Source of the DNA: an uncultured Bacteroidia bacterium
GTDB lineage: Bacteria > Bacteroidota > Bacteroidia > Bacteroidales > UBA932
NCBI GenBank assembly: GCA_902766985.1
Contig: CACXFP010000099.1
Span: 1 to 10,593 of the forward strand
Length of the DNA stretch: 10,593 nt
Direction of reading: 5' to 3'
Below the pieces are notes generated by a model, which was given only the letters and a program-made list of their open reading frames with translations, ran no database searches and was not told the origin of the DNA. Shown here piece by piece: positions 7,681 through 10,593 of this stretch (the stretch's first letter is position 1; the number at the start of each line of letters is the position of its first letter). Made by a program: the position numbers and the translations under genes.

Positions 7681-8256
7681 CTAAAGCCACAGAAGAAGGA
7701 GAAGGACCGGGGAGTCCTTCAGCAAGAGCCGCAGGGCGCTCATAGCCTTTTGCATGCGGTAGTCCACGGACTTGGTGGTAATCTGTAATTTTTCCGCGAT
7801 CTCGGCATAGCTCATACTGCCGAATTTATGCAAGATGATAACCTCTCTCCAGTCATCCGGCAGCCTGCCCAGGGCATCCATCAGCCTGGAAATTAGGTTT
7901 TCCTTCTCAAAAGAGTCATTGTCGATGCCGATGGCGTCCGGAACCAGCTCCCAGTACCGGGCTTCCGTCCTTTTCCTCGCCTGCCCGTGTGTAATGCAGG
8001 TCATACATCTGTAATATACGGCACGGAACAGGTACGGCGAAAACTGAAGGTCTGGGGACAGGGTCCTCCTCCTCTCCCAGAAATCCACCATGACAGTCTG
8101 AACCACATCTTCGGCGTCGTCCTTCTCGACATACCTGCCGGCATAGGCATAAAGGATGGGATAATAGCAGTTGAATATCATTTCGAAAGCGACCTTGTCA
8201 CCTTCCCTCATAGATTGAAACCATCTGTTTTCAGAATACTCTTTGTCCCTGCCCAT
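7681..8256 (-). CDS. ECF-type RNA polymerase sigma-70 factor
   Basis: A 191-residue ECF sigma factor of the Bacteroidota type. It directs RNA polymerase to target promoters once released by its anti-sigma factor. Region 2 spans about residues 19-87, with YYPILYAYAGRYV and the polymerase-binding and -10-melting helix DDAEDVVQTVMVDFWERR (46-63). Region 4 spans about 122-178, with LGRLPDDWREVIIL and the helix-turn-helix SMSYAEIAEKLQITTKSVDYR (promoter -35-type recognition). There is no region 3, as expected. The protein ends in a leucine-rich tail (LLLLLWL), a frequent feature of this subgroup. ATG at 8256 is preferred because the next Met (residue 16) would leave almost nothing ahead of region 2. 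The gene is divergent from a FecR-type anti-sigma gene 116 bp away, its probable partner; in many glycan-uptake loci the two genes are co-directional. Arginine codons are mainly AGA/AGG (12 of 16), like the FecR gene. The family call is firm; its regulon is inferred. Confidence 0.95.
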   Translation of the reverse strand: MGRDKEYSENRWFQSMREGDKVAFEMIFNCYYPILYAYAGRYVEKDDAEDVVQTVMVDFWERRRTLSPDLQFSPYLFRAVYYRCMTCITHGQARKRTEARYWELVPDAIGIDNDSFEKENLISRLMDALGRLPDDWREVIILHKFGSMSYAEIAEKLQITTKSVDYRMQKAMSALRLLLKDSPVLLLLLWL

Positions 8257-8260
8257 ACTA

Positions 8261-8292
8261 CAATTATAAAAACAATCTGCCTATTCTCCAAT
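8261..8292 (-). promoter_or_regulatory. Possible promoter of the sigma-factor gene
   Basis: On the minus strand TATAATTG (8268 down to 8261) differs from TAnnTTTG at one base, and ATTG (8292-8289) is a one-mismatch -33 element with a 20-bp spacer. Transcription would start at or next to the ATG at 8256, giving a leaderless or nearly leaderless mRNA. This is odd enough that either the promoter or the start call may be wrong. Confidence 0.35.
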
Positions 8293-8315
8293 TTTCAATA
8301 AAAAAGGAAAGGGAA

Positions 8316-8360
8316 TTTGGGGTGTCGTCCAGATATATTATATAGTAAGAAAATAATTTG
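8316..8360 (+). promoter_or_regulatory. Possible promoter region of the anti-sigma gene
   Basis: A perfect TTTG (-33) at 8316-8319 is followed after 21 bp by TATAGTAA (8341-8348), which keeps only the TA of the -7 consensus. A second candidate, TAATTTG at 8354-8360, is one base short of TAnnTTTG and has no good -33. The stretch 8331-8360 is very AT-rich. A promoter is expected here because the sigma and FecR genes diverge, but its exact position is uncertain; it could be read by the ECF sigma factor itself. Confidence 0.3.
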
Positions 8361-8372
8361 GAAAATCGTATT

Positions 8373-9380
8373 ATGGGCTTAAAATCCAGTATTAAGGAAC
8401 TTCTACCAGCATATCTTGAGGGCAGGACGGATGCAGACCAGACAGAGGCCGTCGAGCGATGGCTCGACGAAAGCGAGGAAAACCGGGCACTTCTCAGGGA
8501 TGAAGCTGAGGTGCTGCAGATTACGGACACCCTCGATTCCCTGAACAGGGCAGGCCGGCAGACACCTCGGTCTTCGCTTAAAAGGAGGATGCTCAGGAAA
8601 CAGGCCGGCAGGATCCTTAAATGGGTTGAAGGGATTGCGGCGGCGGCTTTCATCCCGATGGTCATCTTGAGCATATCACTTGCCTCCGGACAGAAAGACG
8701 CCATTCAGGACAGCGATATTTCCATAGACACCAACCCTGGCATGATGGCCAGCCTGGTCCTTCCCGACGGCACCAAGGTAAAGCTGAATTCCGGCTCCAA
8801 AATCACATATCCTTCTGTCTTCGGGAAAAAGGAGAGGAGGGTCAGTATCGAAGGCGAAGGCTTTTTCGAGGTTTCCAAGAATTCGGATTGTCCCTTCTAT
8901 GTGACCACACCCCAGGGAACCGAGATCAAGGTAACAGGGACGGCATTCAACGTGGATGCCTATCCGTCAGAGGACTTCATGTCCATCACCCTTGAGGAGG
9001 GGAGAGTGGAAGCACTCTATCAAGATGACCGGGGAGAACTCGCAATGAGGACAATCCTTGCCGGGGAAAGGGGTTATTATTCAAAAAAATATGGAATCAT
9101 GTCCGTGGACCCCGTAGAGGTTGGGGTCTTCACTTCATGGCGCAATGGCAAACTTATATTCCGTTCCACTCCTTTTTCGGATGTTTTCCGGTGCCTGGCT
9201 AAAAGGTACGGAGTTCATTTCATCGTCAGGAATCCGAATGTTGTCCGCTATTCATTCACCGGAGAATTGGAAGACCAGAGGCTGGAGAGAGTGCTTGAGT
9301 ATATCAGTTCCGCTTCCATGATCAAATTCACAGATAAGCGCAGCATAGACGGGAAAGTGAACGATATCGAAGTATATTAG
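8373..9380 (+). CDS. FecR-family transmembrane anti-sigma factor
   Basis: A 335-residue inner-membrane protein expected to hold the divergent ECF sigma factor inactive and release it when the outer-membrane receptor signals. The cytoplasmic N-terminus (1-83) is charged, with a short anti-sigma-like helical segment (LLPAYLEGRTDADQTEAVERW). One membrane helix lies at about 87-104 (GIAAAAFIPMVILSISLA). The periplasmic FecR domain (about 120-215) shows LPDGTKVKLNSGSKITYP, GEGFFEV and TPQGTEIKVTGTAFNV, all typical. A DUF4974-type domain (about 258-322, NGKLIFRSTPFSDVFRCLAKRYG) closes the protein. ATG 8373 is chosen; the in-frame TTG at 8358 lies inside a candidate -7 element. Length is normal for the family. 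The SusC-like receptor gene follows after 62 bp in the same direction, so both are probably on one transcript. Arginine codons are AGA/AGG in 16 of 26. The family call is firm; pairing with this sigma factor and receptor follows from position. Confidence 0.93.
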   Translation: MGLKSSIKELLPAYLEGRTDADQTEAVERWLDESEENRALLRDEAEVLQITDTLDSLNRAGRQTPRSSLKRRMLRKQAGRILKWVEGIAAAAFIPMVILSISLASGQKDAIQDSDISIDTNPGMMASLVLPDGTKVKLNSGSKITYPSVFGKKERRVSIEGEGFFEVSKNSDCPFYVTTPQGTEIKVTGTAFNVDAYPSEDFMSITLEEGRVEALYQDDRGELAMRTILAGERGYYSKKYGIMSVDPVEVGVFTSWRNGKLIFRSTPFSDVFRCLAKRYGVHFIVRNPNVVRYSFTGELEDQRLERVLEYISSASMIKFTDKRSIDGKVNDIEVY

Positions 9381-9442
9381 GATATTTATCTAAACCATAG
9401 ATATTTAATAATATTAACCAAACTATTAATCAAAATCGATTT
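9381..9442 (+). repeat. AT-rich leader before the receptor gene with a short direct repeat
   Basis: The octamer GATATTTA occurs at 9381-9388 and again at 9400-9407, 19 bp apart start to start, followed by a near-palindromic AT stretch (TTAATAATATTAA, 9405-9417). No TAnnTTTG element is present, so I see no housekeeping-type promoter of its own. The receptor gene is either read through from the anti-sigma gene or uses a promoter of another class, for example one recognised by the ECF sigma factor. Confidence 0.3.
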
Positions 9443-10593
9443 ATGAAGAAACCGATCATTTTATCGAGAGGGGCCAGGCTGGTTCTCTTTCCGCTTTTCT
9501 GTTTCGTCCTAAATCTCATCTCGGTGTATGGTCAGGCAAAGACATCCACGGTTACCTTGAATGTCCGGAATGCCACCATAGCATCTGTCATGAAACAGAT
9601 TGAGGAGCAGACAGGTCTGACCTTCTTCTACGAGAATTCCCGTGTAAACACTTCCAGGAGAGTCTCCATCAATTCATCGAATGAGGATCTGGACAGTTTG
9701 CTGGAACGCCTATTCTCCAAAAACAATGTCTCATGTACGGTAATGGATGACAAGATCATCCTTTCCCCCATGCCTTCCAAGGCACCGGTCGCCTCCCAGC
9801 AAGGACCCGCAAGAAGGGTAAGCGGAGTCGTGACCGACGCAGACGGCCAGACTCTCCCGGGCGTGGCCGTAATGGTGCCCGGCACCAAAGTCGGGACCAC
9901 CACCGATTCCGAGGGCCGTTTCGCCCTTGACGTACCCGCAGGGACCCAGATTCTCGAAGCCTCCAGCATCGGCTTCAGGACAATGTCCGTTCCCCTGGAT
10001 TCAGGAACCGTCTATAACTTCACCATGGAAGATGACGTCGAGCAACTGGAAGAAGCCATCGCCATCGGCTACGGTACGGTGAAGAAGAGCGACCTCACCG
10101 GTGCTGTGAGCGGGGTGAACGCCCGACTCTTCAAGGACCAACCTATCAAGCAGACCAGCGAAATCCTCCAGGGCCGTATGGCCGGAGTCGTAGCCCAGAA
10201 CTATAGCGGAGCCATCGGTGCCGGCCTGAACGTCCGCGTCCGCGGTATCTCCTCCATCAACTTCGGTAACGACCCCCTCTGGGTGGTTGACGGAGTAATC
10301 GGCGGCAGCGCACCCAACCCCGACGACATTGAAGCGATCGAGGTCCTCAAGGATGCTTCCTCCACCGCCATCTACGGTTCCCGAGGAGCCAACGGCGTCA
10401 TCCTCGTAACCACGAAGCAGGGACAGGCGGGAAGGCCCAGGGTCGAGTTCAGCACCCAGGTCGGTGTTTCATCAATAACGAAGAAATACGACCTGATGAA
10501 TGCATACGAGCAGGCCAAGGCCCTCTCCGAACTCACCTCGTACTCTTTCGATCCGGAAAAGATGGCCGCATGGAAGGCCGGAACCGCTGGTTA
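9443..10593 (+). CDS. SusC/RagA-type TonB-dependent receptor with N-terminal STN domain (partial, 5' end)
   Basis: The first 383 codons of an outer-membrane TonB-dependent transporter; the frame is open to the window edge and the beta-barrel lies beyond it. Full-length relatives are about 1000-1150 residues. In order it has a signal peptide (1-30, ending VYG before Gln31), an STN secretin/TonB short N-terminal domain (about 36-107, TVTLNVRNATIASVMKQIEE), a carboxypeptidase-regulatory-like domain (about 125-196, VSGVVTDADGQTLPGVAVMV, SEGRF), a SusC-type linker (EEAIAIGYGTVKKSDLTGAVS, 203-223) and a plug domain (about 224-325) with GRMAGVV, VRVRGISSIN, PLWVVDG and AIYGSRGANGVILVTT. The STN domain marks receptors that signal to a FecR anti-sigma factor, which is encoded 62 bp upstream. 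ATG 9443 gives a clean signal peptide. A SusD-like lipoprotein gene is expected just downstream. The substrate is presumably an oligosaccharide; which one cannot be told from this part. Confidence 0.95.
   Translation, partial: MKKPIILSRGARLVLFPLFCFVLNLISVYGQAKTSTVTLNVRNATIASVMKQIEEQTGLTFFYENSRVNTSRRVSINSSNEDLDSLLERLFSKNNVSCTVMDDKIILSPMPSKAPVASQQGPARRVSGVVTDADGQTLPGVAVMVPGTKVGTTTDSEGRFALDVPAGTQILEASSIGFRTMSVPLDSGTVYNFTMEDDVEQLEEAIAIGYGTVKKSDLTGAVSGVNARLFKDQPIKQTSEILQGRMAGVVAQNYSGAIGAGLNVRVRGISSINFGNDPLWVVDGVIGGSAPNPDDIEAIEVLKDASSTAIYGSRGANGVILVTTKQGQAGRPRVEFSTQVGVSSITKKYDLMNAYEQAKALSELTSYSFDPEKMAAWKAGTAG

Noticed and set aside
8358..8372. TTG start at 8358 for the anti-sigma gene
   Set aside because: It falls in an AT-rich candidate promoter element, and ATG 8373 gives a normal family N-terminus.
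1..10593. CRISPR array, tRNA, insertion sequence, integrase or phage genes
   Set aside because: No regularly spaced repeats, no cloverleaf-like sequence, and no transposase or integrase motif were seen on either strand.

Overview
The window looks like chromosomal DNA from a Bacteroidota bacterium, most likely of the order Bacteroidales. The signs are two secreted glycoside hydrolases with typical signal peptides, a SusC-type receptor start, a Bacteroidota-type ECF sigma factor with a FecR-family anti-sigma factor, promoters that fit the TAnnTTTG (-7) element, and no clear Shine-Dalgarno sequences. The genus cannot be fixed from sequence reading alone.

Layout. (1) Positions 1-453 hold the 3' end of an unidentified gene, followed by a non-genic stretch with a short in-frame open continuation (454-546). 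(2) A promoter at about 633-667 drives a two-gene operon: a GH106-family alpha-L-rhamnosidase-like enzyme (704-3313) and, 6 bp later, a GH2-family glycosidase (3320-6100). Both carry signal peptides and both retain the glutamates expected to be catalytic. (3) A separately promoted AAA-type ATPase with a DUF4143/nuclease-like C-terminus (6283-7587) sits as a single-gene unit; its arginine codon usage differs sharply from that of the genes to its right. (4) Facing it is an ECF sigma factor on the minus strand (7681-8256). (5) Divergent from the sigma gene are a FecR-type anti-sigma factor (8373-9380) and the first 383 codons of a SusC/TonB-dependent receptor with an N-terminal STN domain (9443 to the window end).

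How it fits together. The STN-bearing receptor, FecR-like anti-sigma factor and ECF sigma factor form a complete trans-envelope signalling set of the kind that controls glycan-uptake loci in Bacteroidota. A SusD-like partner is expected just beyond the right edge. The GH106 and GH2 enzymes suggest a rhamnose-containing glycan, such as a pectic rhamnogalacturonan or a rhamnosylated side chain, but whether they belong to the same regulon as the receptor is inference. The ATPase between them is probably an unrelated insertion.

I see no tRNA, rRNA, CRISPR array, insertion sequence or phage gene. Most of the window is ordinary polysaccharide-utilisation content. The points most worth a second look are the divergent sigma/anti-sigma arrangement, the compositionally distinct ATPase, and the unidentified left-edge gene.
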